From Candidatus Omnitrophota bacterium (GTDB lineage Bacteria > Omnitrophota > Omnitrophia > Omnitrophales > Aquincolibacteriaceae): DNA of 64,000 bases. The notes beneath the pieces were generated by a model that had not been told where the DNA came from, made no database searches, and worked only from the letters and a program-made list of their open reading frames with translations. This document shows positions 17,271-27,502 of this stretch, piece after piece (position 1 is the first letter of the stretch; each line of letters opens with the position of its first letter). The DNA is taken from the NCBI GenBank assembly GCA_022711115.1, contig JAKLFP010000007.1, positions 1 through 64,000 of the forward strand. Reading direction: 5' to 3'. The position numbers and the translations under genes were made by a program.

Positions 17271-19060
17271 GGACCAGGACTTGCGGGGAATTGAATAAAA
17301 GTTTTGTCGGAAAAACAGAAACCTTGACCGGTTGGGTGGATACACGTCGCGATCACGGGAATCTGATCTTTGTGGATTTACGCGACCGTTACGGTGTGAC
17401 GCAAATCGTTTTCAATCCTCAAACGAATCCCGAAGTTCATAAGAAGGCCGAGACGCTTCGTTCCGAATATGTGATTCGCGTGAAAGGAAAAGTCAGCGAA
17501 CGGCCCGCCGGGACTTTGAATACCAAGATCCCGACGGGAGAAATTGAGCTCCAGGCCGAAGATCTGGAGATTCTGAATGCCTGTCTTCCTGTGCCTTTTG
17601 AACTTGAGGAAAAAACCGTGGGGGAAGAACTCCGGCTGGAATACCGTTTTCTGGACCTCCGCCGCCGTGAAATGGTCGAAAATCTGACATTTCGTCATCG
17701 GGTACTCAAATTGGTGCATGAATATCTGGATAAACAGCATTTCATTGAGGTGGAGACACCGTATCTGACCAAGAGTACTCCGGAAGGCGCTCGTGATTTC
17801 TTGGTGCCATCGAGATTGAACCCCGGGACTTTTTATGCATTGCCACAGTCCCCGCAGCTTTTTAAACAGATCCTGATGGTTTCGGGATACGACCGCTACT
17901 ATCAGATCGCTCGTTGTTTCCGGGATGAAGATCTCCGTAAAGATCGTCAGCCCGAGCATACTCAGATCGATCTCGAGATGTCTTTCATCGGCGAAGAAGA
18001 TATCATGGGTGTTGTCGAAGGCATGGTGGCACATATTTTTAAGCATGCCAAAAAGGTGGATATCCAACTGCCGCTGCGGCGAATGAGCTACCAAGAGGCT
18101 ATGTCCAAATATGGTTGTGATAAACCGGACCTTCGCTACGGCATGGAGATCAAAGGCCTGACACCTGTCTTTGAAAAAAGCGGGTTTAAAATTTTTGATG
18201 AAACGATCGCAAACGGTGGCGAGATCCATGGACTTCCGTTTACGCCTCCGGCCGGCGTAGATTTCTCTCGTAAGGATTTTGACGATCTGACCAAATGGCT
18301 CCAACAAGATTACGGTGTGAAAGGGCTTGCCTGGTTCAAGGTGACAGGGTCGGAGCAAGTTGAATCGCCGATCCAAAAATTCTTTGACGCGGCGCGTATT
18401 CAGAAAATGATTGCGGCCTCAGGCTCTAAGCCGGGGGACATTGTTTTCATTGTGGCGGACAAATTCAAGACTGCGGTGACGGCACTCGGGGCTTTGCGCT
18501 GTTTTCTTGCGGACAAATACAAGATGATCCCGGAAGGGAAGTTCGAACTTCTATGGGTGGTGGATTTTCCGCTGTTTGAATGGAATGAGGAGGAAAAACG
18601 CTGTGATGCCTGCCACCATCCGTTTACATCGCCGAAGCCCGAAGATGTGCCGTTTTTGGACAAGGAACCTTTGAAAGTTCGTGCGCGCGCGTACGACCTC
18701 ATTATTAACGGTACGGAGACGGGCGGTGGGAGTATCCGTATTCATGATCGCGCGGTGCAGTCCAAGATCTTTCAGCTTCTGAATTTTACCCCCCAGCAAG
18801 CGGAAGCCCAATTCGGATTTTTACTAAAAGCGCTGGCTTACGGCGCACCCCCGCATGGCGGTCTGGCTATTGGTGTGGACCGTTTAGTGACGTTACTTTT
18901 GAACCGTGAATCGATCCGCGAAGTGATCGCATTCCCCAAAACGCAGAAAGGGACATGTCTGATGACGGACGCGCCTTCCCCTGCGACGGAACGACAATTA
19001 AAAGAACTCAACCTTGACGCGAAACGGATGTGGCTTGATCGCGGCAAAACGGATAAATAG
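17264..19060 (+). CDS. aspS: Aspartyl-tRNA synthetase
   Basis: A class II synthetase of bacterial type: N-terminal OB-fold anticodon domain ([20 protein letters not shown]), catalytic core with [14 protein letters not shown] and the motif 2 loop [20 protein letters not shown], the bacterial GAD insertion domain (about residues 290-410), and motif 3 ([12 protein letters not shown]). The product has 598 residues, normal. The start overlaps the end of hisS by 7 bases. Whether it also charges tRNA-Asn is unknown; no AsnRS or GatCAB is visible here. Confidence 0.97.
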   Translation: MLRTRTCGELNKSFVGKTETLTGWVDTRRDHGNLIFVDLRDRYGVTQIVFNPQTNPEVHKKAETLRSEYVIRVKGKVSERPAGTLNTKIPTGEIELQAEDLEILNACLPVPFELEEKTVGEELRLEYRFLDLRRREMVENLTFRHRVLKLVHEYLDKQHFIEVETPYLTKSTPEGARDFLVPSRLNPGTFYALPQSPQLFKQILMVSGYDRYYQIARCFRDEDLRKDRQPEHTQIDLEMSFIGEEDIMGVVEGMVAHIFKHAKKVDIQLPLRRMSYQEAMSKYGCDKPDLRYGMEIKGLTPVFEKSGFKIFDETIANGGEIHGLPFTPPAGVDFSRKDFDDLTKWLQQDYGVKGLAWFKVTGSEQVESPIQKFFDAARIQKMIAASGSKPGDIVFIVADKFKTAVTALGALRCFLADKYKMIPEGKFELLWVVDFPLFEWNEEEKRCDACHHPFTSPKPEDVPFLDKEPLKVRARAYDLIINGTETGGGSIRIHDRAVQSKIFQLLNFTPQQAEAQFGFLLKALAYGAPPHGGLAIGVDRLVTLLLNRESIREVIAFPKTQKGTCLMTDAPSPATERQLKELNLDAKRMWLDRGKTDK

Positions 19061-19082
19061 CTCAAAAAGAAAGGACACCATC

Positions 19083-20042
19083 TTGCAGAAGATCATCAAA
19101 CTGCATTCGAACGAAGAGGCGAGCGCGCTTTACGGGAATTTGGATCAGAATGTCCGGCAGGCTGAAAAAGATCATCATGTCAAGATTGTCGCCCGCAATG
19201 ACCGTCTCAAAATCATGGGCGACAAAAAAAATGTGGAAGAGGCCTCGCGTTTTTTTGTCCGGCTTCTTGAAATGATCCGCAAAGGTGTCCGGGATCCGGG
19301 AAGGGTGCTTGCGGAACTCAGCCACAAAAAAGATGTCAAAGTTGAAGCATCGTCGCGACCCAGCGGCATTCATTTTTTTCACCGTGGAAAAGTGATTCAG
19401 GCCCGCAGCGAGAACCAGCTTGCTTATCTTAAGGCGATGCAAACGCGGGATATCGTGATAGGGATCGGGCCGGCGGGGACTGGAAAGACTTATTTGGCAA
19501 TGGCCGCGGCGGTGGATGCCCTCAAGAAAAAACATGTCGGGCGCATCATCTTAACGCGTCCGGCGGTTGAGGCGGGTGAGAGTCTCGGGTTTTTACCGGG
19601 AGACCTTGCGGCAAAGGTGAATCCGTACCTGAGGCCGCTTTACGATGCGCTCTATGATATGCTCGAGTTTGAAGAGGTGGCGCGCTATACGGAACGAGGA
19701 GCCATTGAGATCGCCCCGCTCGCGTATATGCGCGGCCGTACGCTCAATGACTCCTATGTGATCCTGGATGAGGCGCAGAACTGCACGCCAAGCCAGATGA
19801 AGATGTTCCTGACGCGACTTGGTCAAACCTCCAAAGTGGTGATCACGGGAGACATCACACAGATCGATCTTCCGGCCGGAAAAAGGTCCGGGCTTGTGGA
19901 TATTCGCACGGTGCTCGCGGACGTGGAGGATATTCAATTTATCTATCTGAACGAAACGGATGTGGTGCGTCATTCTCTCGTGCAGCAGATCATCAAGGCT
20001 TATGAGAAATACGAACGAAGAAAAGCGCAAACAGAAACCTGA
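19083..20042 (+). CDS. ybeZ: PhoH family ATPase (YbeZ)
   Basis: The product is 319 residues from TTG 19083, chosen because AAAGGA at about 19070 fits it and because longer starts would run into aspS. The N-terminal 100 residues form a KH-like region, then the PhoH P-loop domain: [20 protein letters not shown] (Walker A, about residues 127-146) and VILDEAQN (Walker B). PhoH/YbeZ partners with the RNase YbeY in RNA processing, and ybeY lies two genes downstream here. It overlaps the next gene by 41 bases. Confidence 0.95.
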   Translation: MQKIIKLHSNEEASALYGNLDQNVRQAEKDHHVKIVARNDRLKIMGDKKNVEEASRFFVRLLEMIRKGVRDPGRVLAELSHKKDVKVEASSRPSGIHFFHRGKVIQARSENQLAYLKAMQTRDIVIGIGPAGTGKTYLAMAAAVDALKKKHVGRIILTRPAVEAGESLGFLPGDLAAKVNPYLRPLYDALYDMLEFEEVARYTERGAIEIAPLAYMRGRTLNDSYVILDEAQNCTPSQMKMFLTRLGQTSKVVITGDITQIDLPAGKRSGLVDIRTVLADVEDIQFIYLNETDVVRHSLVQQIIKAYEKYERRKAQTET

Positions 20043-22254
20043 GTTTCCCGGAACAGAGGTTGTTTTTTCAAGAATCTTGACGCCGATCATTTTCTTGATG
20101 TCGGCTGTTCTTGTCTGCGGGATTATTTTTTTCGGACGAACACTGGTACCCAGCCAGCAGGAATTTGTCCTTGGCGAGCCGGCCCTGCGGTCCTACTTTT
20201 CGCCTTTTTCTTTTTCCTACATTGATGAAAAAAAGACAGAAGAGCTTCGCAATATAGCTGTCAAGAATACGCCGCTAGTCTATAAGATCAACGCAGATCT
20301 CAACAAGAGGGTTCTTGGGCAGGTGAATCAGTTTTTTCAGATCGTGGAAGATGTTCGGAAAGAAGATCTGGAGAACGGCGAGATCCGGTGGAAAAAACTT
20401 CCGTTTCAGATTTCCACAAATTCCCTGAATGCGCTTCTTAAAAAAGATTTATTGGAGGAAGTCAAAAAAAGCGTATCACTGCTTTTGACGGAATACCTTT
20501 CCCAAGGGATCCTGTCTTTTCAGGAACGTTTCCAATTGATGCAGTCCGGGGGATCCTCTGTCCTCATAGTTTCGGATGGGGGACAGCCTGAGGAACAAAA
20601 AAAACCGGAGGGTATTTTAACGAAAAGTAACGCGCTCGAAGAAGCCTCAGGGCGATTGTCCGTTGACACAGTCAAGATTAAGGGAGCGCACAGTATCATC
20701 CTGCAGATTTTTGCGGCAGCGCTTACCGAGAATCTTCTGCCGGACAATGAGCGGACGCAGGGGCTTCGCGAGAAGGCCGTTGCGTCGGTCAAACCTGTGG
20801 AAATCAAAGTCCTGAAGGGCGAGTTGCTTGTTCAACGCGGGATGCTGGTAACACAGGAGATCAAGGATCGTCTCGACCAGATTAACAAAAAGAAAATCTC
20901 GAAGAAACAACAAAAGCGTTTATTTGCCGGTACTTTTTTTATTTTCCTGCTTTATGGATTATCCTATTTTTATTTCCGTTTTTTTGAGCGAAAAATTTTT
21001 CTCTCCCACTCGAAAGTATTTCTCTGCCACATCCTCATCCTTCTGAATGTTGTGGCCTGTAAAGGCATTATGCTATGGCCGGAAGCGACTGTCTATTTGA
21101 TGCCGGTCATCCTGGCGCCGCTTCTATTGACACTTCTGCTCAATAATCGTATGGGGCTTTGGGCGGGTGGAATGATGACCGTACTCGGCGGTTTCCTGGC
21201 GGGTTTCCGTCCGGATGTCATGCTCGGCACGATACTGCTTACCGTTTCTTTGGCATTCTTGGCCTATCGCTTGCGCAAACGCTTGCACTTTATTCGGTTG
21301 GGACTCGGTATGGGCGTGGTTTATTCTCTGACGATCTGGGGACTCCGATTGATTCAGAATATGCCGGTCAGTGATACGCTTCCCTTGGTTGCGGCGGGTT
21401 TCGTGAATGTGCTTGTGACAGCAGTGCTTTCTTTTTTACTGCTTCCGGTTTTGGAGATATTTTTTGATGTCATCACGGATGTGACGCTTCTGGAGCTTTC
21501 GGATTTAAATCATCCGTTGATCAAAAAAATGATGGTGTTGGCGCCTGGTACCTATCATCACAGCATGGTCGTGAGCACGCTTGCCGAACATGCCTGTGAA
21601 GTGATCGGTGCCAACGCGCTTCTCGCCAAGGTGGGCAGCTATTTTCACGACATTGGGAAAATCCATTGGCCCGAATATTTTGCCGAGAATCAAGGCTATC
21701 TTTATCCCAACCTGCATGAACAGCTGTCGCCTCGCATGAGTTTTGAGATCATTGTCAATCACGTACATCAAGGAATCCGGCTGAGCCGGGAGTACAAGCT
21801 CAAGAAGGCAATTTTGGATTTTATTGTCGAGCATCAGGGTACTGGCGTGGTCTATTACTTTTACAAAAAAGCCATGGACCAGGTGCTTCCTGCGGAGCAT
21901 ATTCGTGCGGACGATTTTCGTTATCCTGGTCCCAAGCCACAAAGCAAGGAAACGGCAGTGGTGCTTTTGTCGGATTCGGTGGAGGCGGCATCACGCTCGC
22001 TTCAAGATGCGTCGCGAGAGACGATCCAACAGCTCGTAAGAAAAGTGATTAATGAGAAATTTATCGATGGTCAGCTGGATGAGTGTGAATTGACGCTTCG
22101 GGATCTTCATAAAATCCAAGAAAGTTTTATCCGGAATTTGATGGCGATTTTCCATACCCGCATGAAATATCCCGTGATTGAAAAAATGTCGGAAACCCCT
22201 GACCTTTTTGCGGAAAATCAATTCTCAAAGTTTCGTGTCGATGATGGCCATTGA
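20002..22254 (+). CDS. pgpH: 7TM receptor HD-hydrolase, PgpH-like cyclic-di-AMP phosphodiesterase
   Basis: The product is 750 residues from ATG 20002, inside the end of ybeZ. Layout: one N-terminal transmembrane helix ([20 protein letters not shown]), an extracytoplasmic region of about 270 residues (7TMR-HDED type), seven transmembrane helices and a cytoplasmic HD domain. The metal motif is complete: HHSMVV (about 518-519), FHDIGKI (about 547-548), and the later HVHQG and DSVEA. In Listeria PgpH hydrolyses c-di-AMP, and the same order phoH-pgpH-ybeY is widespread. No DacA cyclase is seen in the window. Confidence 0.92.
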   Translation: MRNTNEEKRKQKPEFPGTEVVFSRILTPIIFLMSAVLVCGIIFFGRTLVPSQQEFVLGEPALRSYFSPFSFSYIDEKKTEELRNIAVKNTPLVYKINADLNKRVLGQVNQFFQIVEDVRKEDLENGEIRWKKLPFQISTNSLNALLKKDLLEEVKKSVSLLLTEYLSQGILSFQERFQLMQSGGSSVLIVSDGGQPEEQKKPEGILTKSNALEEASGRLSVDTVKIKGAHSIILQIFAAALTENLLPDNERTQGLREKAVASVKPVEIKVLKGELLVQRGMLVTQEIKDRLDQINKKKISKKQQKRLFAGTFFIFLLYGLSYFYFRFFERKIFLSHSKVFLCHILILLNVVACKGIMLWPEATVYLMPVILAPLLLTLLLNNRMGLWAGGMMTVLGGFLAGFRPDVMLGTILLTVSLAFLAYRLRKRLHFIRLGLGMGVVYSLTIWGLRLIQNMPVSDTLPLVAAGFVNVLVTAVLSFLLLPVLEIFFDVITDVTLLELSDLNHPLIKKMMVLAPGTYHHSMVVSTLAEHACEVIGANALLAKVGSYFHDIGKIHWPEYFAENQGYLYPNLHEQLSPRMSFEIIVNHVHQGIRLSREYKLKKAILDFIVEHQGTGVVYYFYKKAMDQVLPAEHIRADDFRYPGPKPQSKETAVVLLSDSVEAASRSLQDASRETIQQLVRKVINEKFIDGQLDECELTLRDLHKIQESFIRNLMAIFHTRMKYPVIEKMSETPDLFAENQFSKFRVDDGH

Positions 22255-22271
22255 AGCCTCCGGGATCCGCC

Positions 22272-22754
22272 ATGGCGTATGAAATTTATATCCGTCAAGA
22301 ATATCCCCAGATCAAAGTTTCAGAACTCGCACTAAAAAGGATTGCCCGCAAGATTCTCAAAGATCTCGGGTTCAAAAATGCCATCCTTAGTTTGCTTTTG
22401 GTGGGTGGGCCGCAGATGCGGGTGCTGAACAAGCGGTATCTCCGGCATGCCTGGTCCACGGACGTGCTGGCATTCAGCCAGCTAAAACCCTCACCGCACA
22501 TGAAGGAAACCTTATCCTCCAAGATCTTGCATCGCAAGGGGATTGATTTTCTCGGGGACATCGTGCTTTGTCTTTCGACGATTCGGATGCAGGCCAAGGA
22601 GTATGGTCATACGTTCGAGGAAGAGCTGCATTATTGTTTGTGCCACGGGATCCTTCATCTCATGGGCTACGAGGACAAGACCCAAAAGGCCTCAAAAAAA
22701 ATGCACCGGACACAGCACAAGATCCTGCAACGCGTTCAAAAGAAAAACACGTAG
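22272..22754 (+). CDS. ybeY: Endoribonuclease YbeY
   Basis: This metal-dependent RNase is involved in 16S rRNA 3' maturation and ribosome quality control. The product is 160 residues from ATG 22272; the frame is open to TTG 22251 but the later start matches family N-termini. The metal site reads HGILHLMGYEDKT: the third histidine of the usual HGxLHLxGYDH is replaced by Asp, a variant also seen in Bacteroidetes-type YbeY. The substrate loop TDVLAFS and GDIVLCL are intact. It sits between pgpH and recO. Confidence 0.94.
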   Translation: MAYEIYIRQEYPQIKVSELALKRIARKILKDLGFKNAILSLLLVGGPQMRVLNKRYLRHAWSTDVLAFSQLKPSPHMKETLSSKILHRKGIDFLGDIVLCLSTIRMQAKEYGHTFEEELHYCLCHGILHLMGYEDKTQKASKKMHRTQHKILQRVQKKNT

Positions 22755-22766
22755 CAGTCGCCCGCC

Positions 22767-23528
22767 ATGAGCATTCACAAGACCGAAGCTATTGTTCTCA
22801 AAGTGATTCCCTTTCGTTCCAGTTCGCTGATCGTGACTTTTTTTACGCCGACCCTGGGAAAGATCCGCGGTGTGGTGAAAGGGGTGCACCGGGAAGGGGA
22901 GATCCGACAGGCCGGTTTTGAACTTTTCACGCATGCTGAATATGTTTTTTATGAAAAAAAGAGATCGGACCTGCACCTGATCTCGGATGCTTCCATCCTG
23001 GACAGCCACAGTGCGATACGCAATCGACTGGAAGGGATCGCCTATGCCAGCTATTTCTGCGAGTTGACAGACGAATTGACGGAAATCCATGACCCGCATC
23101 CGGAGATCTTTGATCTTTTGAAAACAAGCTTTCGTTTCCTGCCCGTGATCCTTTCGAGCCGTTTGGCCGTTCTTTTTGAGATCAAATTAGTTCGGGAGAT
23201 GGGATGGCTGCCTTATCTTGACAGCTGTTTGGCCTGTAATGCAAAGCCCATTGAGCAGGGTTTTTTTTCGATCCGTCTCGGTGCTTTGCTCTGTGAAAAA
23301 TGCCGTTCCAAAGACCCGAATGCACAACCCCTCAAAGCCGCAACGCTTGCAGTTCTTCGTGCTTATACACACGATGATTTAGAGTTATGTCTTCGTGCTT
23401 CTCATGCGGCTGTCATTGAGCACCAGATTCAGATTTTGATGGCCGCTTTTTTGAATTATCGCCTCGGAAAAACACTTAAATCCAAGAAATTCCTAGGTTC
23501 CATTAAATCAGCCTTAAAAAACTTTTAA
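22767..23528 (+). CDS. recO: DNA repair protein RecO
   Basis: The product has 253 residues. RecO anneals ssDNA and loads RecA together with RecF and RecR. The N-terminal OB-fold is recognisable (KTEAIVLKVIPFRSSSLIVT, TPTLGKIRGVVKG), followed by the helical domain and a zinc finger (CLAC, then CEKC about 50 residues on). It starts 12 bases after ybeY and ends the hisS-to-recO run. An AT-rich gap follows. Confidence 0.93.
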   Translation: MSIHKTEAIVLKVIPFRSSSLIVTFFTPTLGKIRGVVKGVHREGEIRQAGFELFTHAEYVFYEKKRSDLHLISDASILDSHSAIRNRLEGIAYASYFCELTDELTEIHDPHPEIFDLLKTSFRFLPVILSSRLAVLFEIKLVREMGWLPYLDSCLACNAKPIEQGFFSIRLGALLCEKCRSKDPNAQPLKAATLAVLRAYTHDDLELCLRASHAAVIEHQIQILMAAFLNYRLGKTLKSKKFLGSIKSALKNF

Positions 23529-23625
23529 AATCCCACCCTAAAAATTGTTGTCGTAAATATCATAAGTTGTTTATTTATAGATATTTATAGAAAAATAATT
23601 TTACATAAAAAAGCAGTCAAAAAAT

Positions 23626-23654
23626 TTGACTTTTTAATATTGCTCTGCTATGTT
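23626..23654 (+). promoter_or_regulatory. Promoter candidate
   Basis: TTGACT (23626-23631), 17 bases, TATGTT (23649-23654). Each hexamer matches at least 4 of 6 consensus positions. It sits in an AT-rich gap and would give a leader of about 67 bases for the gene at 23728. Confidence 0.6.
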
Positions 23655-23727
23655 TTTAATAGTAATAGAAAGTAACTAAAAATATTTAAATGTTATAAAT
23701 AGTTATAATATTTATAAAGGAAAACCG

Positions 23728-24528
23728 ATGGAAAATAATAAAACTCAGAATTTGGAAACAAAGTTTTTGTACTTTCAACTCTCAAATGAAGAGCGTGAAT
23801 CCGCAATTTATTTTCTCCTGGAATCCATTCTAAAAGTTCGTGAACAGGTGAATAGCTTTGTACCGATGCGGAATTTTGATGAAGATGTGAACATTTACCT
23901 GGCACACTTGCTTTTTGCCATGTCGCTTCCGGATTATCATGAAATGGCGGATCCGTTTATTTCCTCCAACCCACAGGAAGTTTTTGAATGGGTTCGGCAG
24001 ACAGAGGACCCGATGCTCCGTTATTTTATTTTTAAAGTAAACGCGGACAATCTTCTAATCCAGTCGACGATCTTCAACCCGAATCCCGAGAAGACCAAAA
24101 GGTCCTGGATCAAAAGAGACAAAAAAGAGGAGAAGAACGAAGACCGATTGGCCGCGATTCTTTACTACAACCATGCCGCCCGTGCCCACAAGGGGATCTA
24201 TGACAAAAGGACGGGTGTCGGGGAAGTCTTGGAAAAAATCGCCGGCAACCTTGATTTATACCGGCATGTGCTGATCCACATGAAAGACGATTATTTTAAA
24301 TTTATCGAGTGCTTCCGGGAACAGGCGTTCCAGCGTTTCTTGGGCAAGCTGAACGGCTATGAAAAAGAGCACCAGCGAGAGACCAAGATGGAACAGTTCC
24401 TGGATGCGTATCAGGGATGGCTTCAGACGAAGTATCCCGGGACCAAAAAGCAAGTTCTGCAATTAGTCCAGGAACTCAAACAATTAGACCCCCACTTCAA
24501 CTTTGATGTGAATAAGCTCAACGAATAA
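23728..24528 (+). CDS. Unrecognised cytoplasmic protein
   Basis: The product is 266 residues. AAAGGAAAA just upstream supports ATG 23728. The sequence is charged and mostly helical, with no signal peptide, membrane segment or cysteine cluster. Residues 1-90 form an N-terminal unit (SNEERESAIYFLLESILKVR), a Lys/Glu-rich linker (KRSWIKRDKKEEKNED) lies near residue 130, and a helical C-terminus follows. It has its own promoter in an AT-rich region, different in composition from the genes around. A small gene follows 18 bases downstream. No family recognised. Confidence 0.7.
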   Translation: MENNKTQNLETKFLYFQLSNEERESAIYFLLESILKVREQVNSFVPMRNFDEDVNIYLAHLLFAMSLPDYHEMADPFISSNPQEVFEWVRQTEDPMLRYFIFKVNADNLLIQSTIFNPNPEKTKRSWIKRDKKEEKNEDRLAAILYYNHAARAHKGIYDKRTGVGEVLEKIAGNLDLYRHVLIHMKDDYFKFIECFREQAFQRFLGKLNGYEKEHQRETKMEQFLDAYQGWLQTKYPGTKKQVLQLVQELKQLDPHFNFDVNKLNE

Positions 24529-24546
24529 GGGATATTCCGAGAAGCC

Positions 24547-24708
24547 ATGAACGAATTCGAACTTAAGGCGAATGAATTTTTGGATGCCTATTCGCTTTAT
24601 CTGAAAACGGGCATTTCTCTTATTCGCGATGAGGCCAGACTGAAGGCCTATGAGCTCCATCTCCTGGATCCAAAAATCCCTGTTTTTGTATTCAATCCAT
24701 CGTTTTAG
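24547..24708 (+). CDS. Possible small protein of 53 residues
   Basis: ATG 24547 with GAGAAG 5-10 bases upstream. The product is helical and charged at first (NEFELKANEFLDAYSLYLKT) and ends in a hydrophobic IPVFVFNPSF. It follows the preceding gene by 18 bases and may be coexpressed. Its opening codons keep the codon use of the neighbours, but the length makes the call tentative. Confidence 0.4.
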   Translation: MNEFELKANEFLDAYSLYLKTGISLIRDEARLKAYELHLLDPKIPVFVFNPSF

Positions 24709-24752
24709 TATTGATTTAGTTTTCGGATATGATGCTTGTCTGCTCAACCCTG

Positions 24753-24781
24753 TTCCCAAGACTTTAGAAGTCTGTTATAAT
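24753..24781 (+). promoter_or_regulatory. dapL promoter with an inverted repeat filling the spacer
   Basis: TTCCCA (24753-24758), a 17-base spacer, and an extended -10 TGtTATAAT (TATAAT at 24776-24781). The spacer holds a perfect 6-3-6 inverted repeat, AGACTT/AAGTCT (24759-24773), in the position where MerR-type activators or steric repressors bind. A second small palindrome, AGGACTGTCCT (24817-24827), lies in the leader. The RNA would start near 24788, about 127 bases before the dapL ATG. Confidence 0.6.
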
Positions 24782-24914
24782 TTCATACTTAATTATCTTT
24801 TTATTTTATGGCAATCAGGACTGTCCTCGGCACTTAGAATTTTAATCAGCTACAAAGCGGGGCTGCCTTCATTTGTCTTATTGAAAACTAACAACCTCTA
24901 ATCCAAGGAAGATT

Positions 24915-26111
24915 ATGATCAAACAGCCTATTACATTTGAACCTACCGAACGTTTACGTAAATTGCCGCCCTATCTTTTCGCGGAGATCGACCGCAAGAA
25001 GCGAGAATTGATCGCTAAGGGCAAGGATGTGATCGATCTCGGAGTCGGTGATCCGGACATTCCAACGCCGGATTTTATTGTTAAAGCATTGCAAGAGGCG
25101 GCGACGCATCCGCGTAATCACCGGTATGCGCTGGATCAGGGCATGCCGGAATTTCGTCAGGCGATTCGTGCCTGGTTTCAGCATCGGTTCAATGTCAAGC
25201 TGGATCCGGATAAAGAAGTGCTTCCGCTGATCGGTTCCAAAGAGGGGATTGGGCATTTGCCGTTGGCGGTTCTTGATCCCGGGAGAGTTTGCCTTGTGCC
25301 TGATCCCGGTTATCCGGTTTACCGTTCCGGAACTCTTTTTGCGGGCGGGATTCCTTACACGATGCCGCTTTTGGAAAAGAACGGGTATTTGCCGGATCTG
25401 AAAATGATCCCTGCGGATGTGCTCAAGAATACAAAATTAATGTTTCTGAATTACCCGAACAATCCGACTTCGACAGTCGCCACCAAAGCCTTTTTTCAAG
25501 AAGCGGTTGAATTTGCGCACAAATATCAGATTCTCATCGCGCATGATGCCGCTTATTCCGAAATGACCTATGAGGGTCTTAAATCACCGAGCATCCTTGA
25601 GATTCCTGGCGCGAAAGAGATTGCGGTCGAACTCTTCTCACTTTCCAAAACCTACAACATGACCGGTTGGCGTATTGGCTTTGCGGTCGGAAATGCGCAG
25701 GTGCTCGCGCTGCTTGGGAAAGTGAAGTCCAATCTGGATTCCGGTATTTTTCAGGCTATCCAGATCGCAGGGACCAAAGCCCTGCAGGAAGGCCAGAAAG
25801 CACTTGAGCAGAACCTCAAGATCTACCAAGAACGCCGCGATCTTTTGGTTCAGGGTTTTCGTGATCTTGGCTGGAAAATCGAAGCGCCGAAGGCGACTTT
25901 TTATGTCTGGATTCCTGTGCCGGCGGGTTATACTTCCTCCGAACTCGCCCTGAAATTCCTGGAAGAGTTGAATATTGTCGTGACGCCAGGGAACGGTTTT
26001 GGCCCGAACGGAGAAGGCTATTTTCGTATTTCCCTGACCATGGCCGAATCTCGCATTATGGAAGCTCTGGATCGGATCAAGAAAAGCCACTCGCATTATT
26101 CCAAAATCTAA
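24915..26111 (+). CDS. dapL: LL-diaminopimelate aminotransferase
   Basis: This PLP enzyme converts tetrahydrodipicolinate directly to LL-diaminopimelate, bypassing the DapC/D/E steps of lysine and peptidoglycan synthesis. The product has 398 residues. The N-terminus (PTERLRKLPPYLFAEIDRKK, then DLGVGDPDIPTPDFIV) matches the DapL subgroup of class I/II aminotransferases. The Schiff-base Lys lies in LSKTYNMTGWRIGF. AAGGAAG provides the Shine-Dalgarno. DapL rather than the succinylase route is typical of Chlamydiae and related groups. A general aminotransferase of the same fold cannot be fully excluded. Confidence 0.87.
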   Translation: MIKQPITFEPTERLRKLPPYLFAEIDRKKRELIAKGKDVIDLGVGDPDIPTPDFIVKALQEAATHPRNHRYALDQGMPEFRQAIRAWFQHRFNVKLDPDKEVLPLIGSKEGIGHLPLAVLDPGRVCLVPDPGYPVYRSGTLFAGGIPYTMPLLEKNGYLPDLKMIPADVLKNTKLMFLNYPNNPTSTVATKAFFQEAVEFAHKYQILIAHDAAYSEMTYEGLKSPSILEIPGAKEIAVELFSLSKTYNMTGWRIGFAVGNAQVLALLGKVKSNLDSGIFQAIQIAGTKALQEGQKALEQNLKIYQERRDLLVQGFRDLGWKIEAPKATFYVWIPVPAGYTSSELALKFLEELNIVVTPGNGFGPNGEGYFRISLTMAESRIMEALDRIKKSHSHYSKI

Positions 26112-26132
26112 AAACGGAGCTTCTGGCCTCTC

Positions 26133-26603
26133 ATGCCTACCGTTTTCATCGGAGTCGGTTCCAATCTTGGAGAGCGTGAAAAAAACATCCGGCGAGCTAA
26201 AGACTGCCTGGGGAGTGTCCGCGGGATTCGTTTTTTGGCATGTTCCCAAATCCGTGAAACCGAACCTGTGGGAGGTCCGTCAGCGCAGAAAAAATACTTA
26301 AACGCCGTGTGGCAAATCGAGACGGAACTAAAACCTCGCAAGCTGTTAGAACATTTTATGAAAATCGAACGAGAACTGGGGCGTGTTCGGAAATTAAAAA
26401 ATGAACCACGGGTCATCGATTTGGATATTCTCTTTTACGATCAAGACGTCATCGATGTGCCGCATTTAACCATACCGCATCCGCGATTACATGAGCGTGG
26501 TTTTGTATTGGAACCCATGGCCGAACTCGCGCCGGATTTTATCCATCCTCAATTTAAAAAAAACATAAAGACCTTGCTGGATGAACTTCATGAAGATCAT
26601 TAA
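26133..26603 (+). CDS. folK: 2-amino-4-hydroxy-6-hydroxymethyldihydropteridine pyrophosphokinase
   Basis: HPPK transfers pyrophosphate from ATP to 6-hydroxymethyl-dihydropterin in folate synthesis. The product has 156 residues. Motifs: IGVGSNLGEREKNI at the N-terminus, and RVIDLDILFYD, which carries the two magnesium-binding aspartates, followed by IPHPRLHERGFVLEP. It overlaps panC by 23 bases and lies 21 bases after dapL, so the genes share one transcript. Confidence 0.96.
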   Translation: MPTVFIGVGSNLGEREKNIRRAKDCLGSVRGIRFLACSQIRETEPVGGPSAQKKYLNAVWQIETELKPRKLLEHFMKIERELGRVRKLKNEPRVIDLDILFYDQDVIDVPHLTIPHPRLHERGFVLEPMAELAPDFIHPQFKKNIKTLLDELHEDH

Positions 26604-27477
26604 ATCTCCGAAAATTCTTCATCAAGAACTTGTAAAACTTCGATTGCGTGACAGCAAAGTCGGGTTTGTGCCGACCATGGGAGCTTTACATGATGGCCAT
26701 CTTTCGCTTGTGAGGGCTTCTAACCGTGAAAATGACGTCACGGTGGTGAGCATTTTCGTCAATCCGACGCAATTTGGACCCAGGGAAGATTTTTCGAAAT
26801 ATCCGCGGGTGTTTGGCAAAGACAAGAAATTGCTTCAACGTCTCAAAGTTGATTTCCTTTTTTGTCCGTCAGTGCGCGGTATTTATCCGGAAGGATTGGG
26901 GAAAAGGGGACAGACAATCACTCCATGCTTGCCCCCTTTCGTTAGCAATGCGAAATGGCCGAGGTTAGCCAAAGGGCTTTGCGGGAAATTTAGGCCCGGA
27001 CATTTTCAAGGAGTGGTGACGGTGGTGAGCAAGCTTTTGAACATCGTCGGTTCCTGCCGGCTTTACCTGGGGGCAAAAGATTACCAGCAGGCTGTTGTGA
27101 TCCGACAAATGGTCAAGGACTATGGCTTGAATGCTCGAGTCAGAATCCAGCCGATAGTGCGGGAAAAAGACGGGCTTGCGATGAGCTCGAGGAACAGGTA
27201 TCTCAGCCAAGAAGAAAGGCTTCGTGCCCGTAAGATCTCACAGGTGCTTTTTGCTTTAAAACGGGATGTTTTAAAGAGGGAAAAAACACTGAACGTGTTA
27301 AAAAATCAAACTCTCACCGAATTGAAAAAGCATGTGGGACAGGTGCAGTACCTGGAGATCGTGGACCCAGTCACACTGATCCGCTTGAAGAAGTTTCAGC
27401 GGGGAATGGCCGCCTTGACGGCTTGTTTTGTTGGCAAGACAAGGCTGATCGATAATGTTATAATCCGTTTTCCATAA
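26581..27477 (+). CDS. panC: Pantothenate synthetase
   Basis: This enzyme joins pantoate and beta-alanine using ATP. The product has 298 residues from ATG 26581; ATG 26590 is also possible. The HIGH-like region is PTMGALHDGHLSLV, then VVSIFVNPTQFGPREDF, and the KMSKS-like loop is GLAMSSRNRYL. It follows folK with an overlap and precedes panD, which makes the beta-alanine it needs. The insertion of about 15 residues near residue 110 (LGKRGQTITPCLPP) is longer than in E. coli PanC. Confidence 0.95.
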   Translation: MNFMKIIKSPKILHQELVKLRLRDSKVGFVPTMGALHDGHLSLVRASNRENDVTVVSIFVNPTQFGPREDFSKYPRVFGKDKKLLQRLKVDFLFCPSVRGIYPEGLGKRGQTITPCLPPFVSNAKWPRLAKGLCGKFRPGHFQGVVTVVSKLLNIVGSCRLYLGAKDYQQAVVIRQMVKDYGLNARVRIQPIVREKDGLAMSSRNRYLSQEERLRARKISQVLFALKRDVLKREKTLNVLKNQTLTELKKHVGQVQYLEIVDPVTLIRLKKFQRGMAALTACFVGKTRLIDNVIIRFP

Positions 27478-27502
27478 ACGGAAAAGAGGAGCCAAAACAC
27501 TT

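Noticed and set aside
17378-18376. A 332-codon open frame on the minus strand inside aspS
   Set aside because: It is antisense to a clear AspRS, has no Shine-Dalgarno, no domain pattern, and follows the codon bias shadow of the sense gene.
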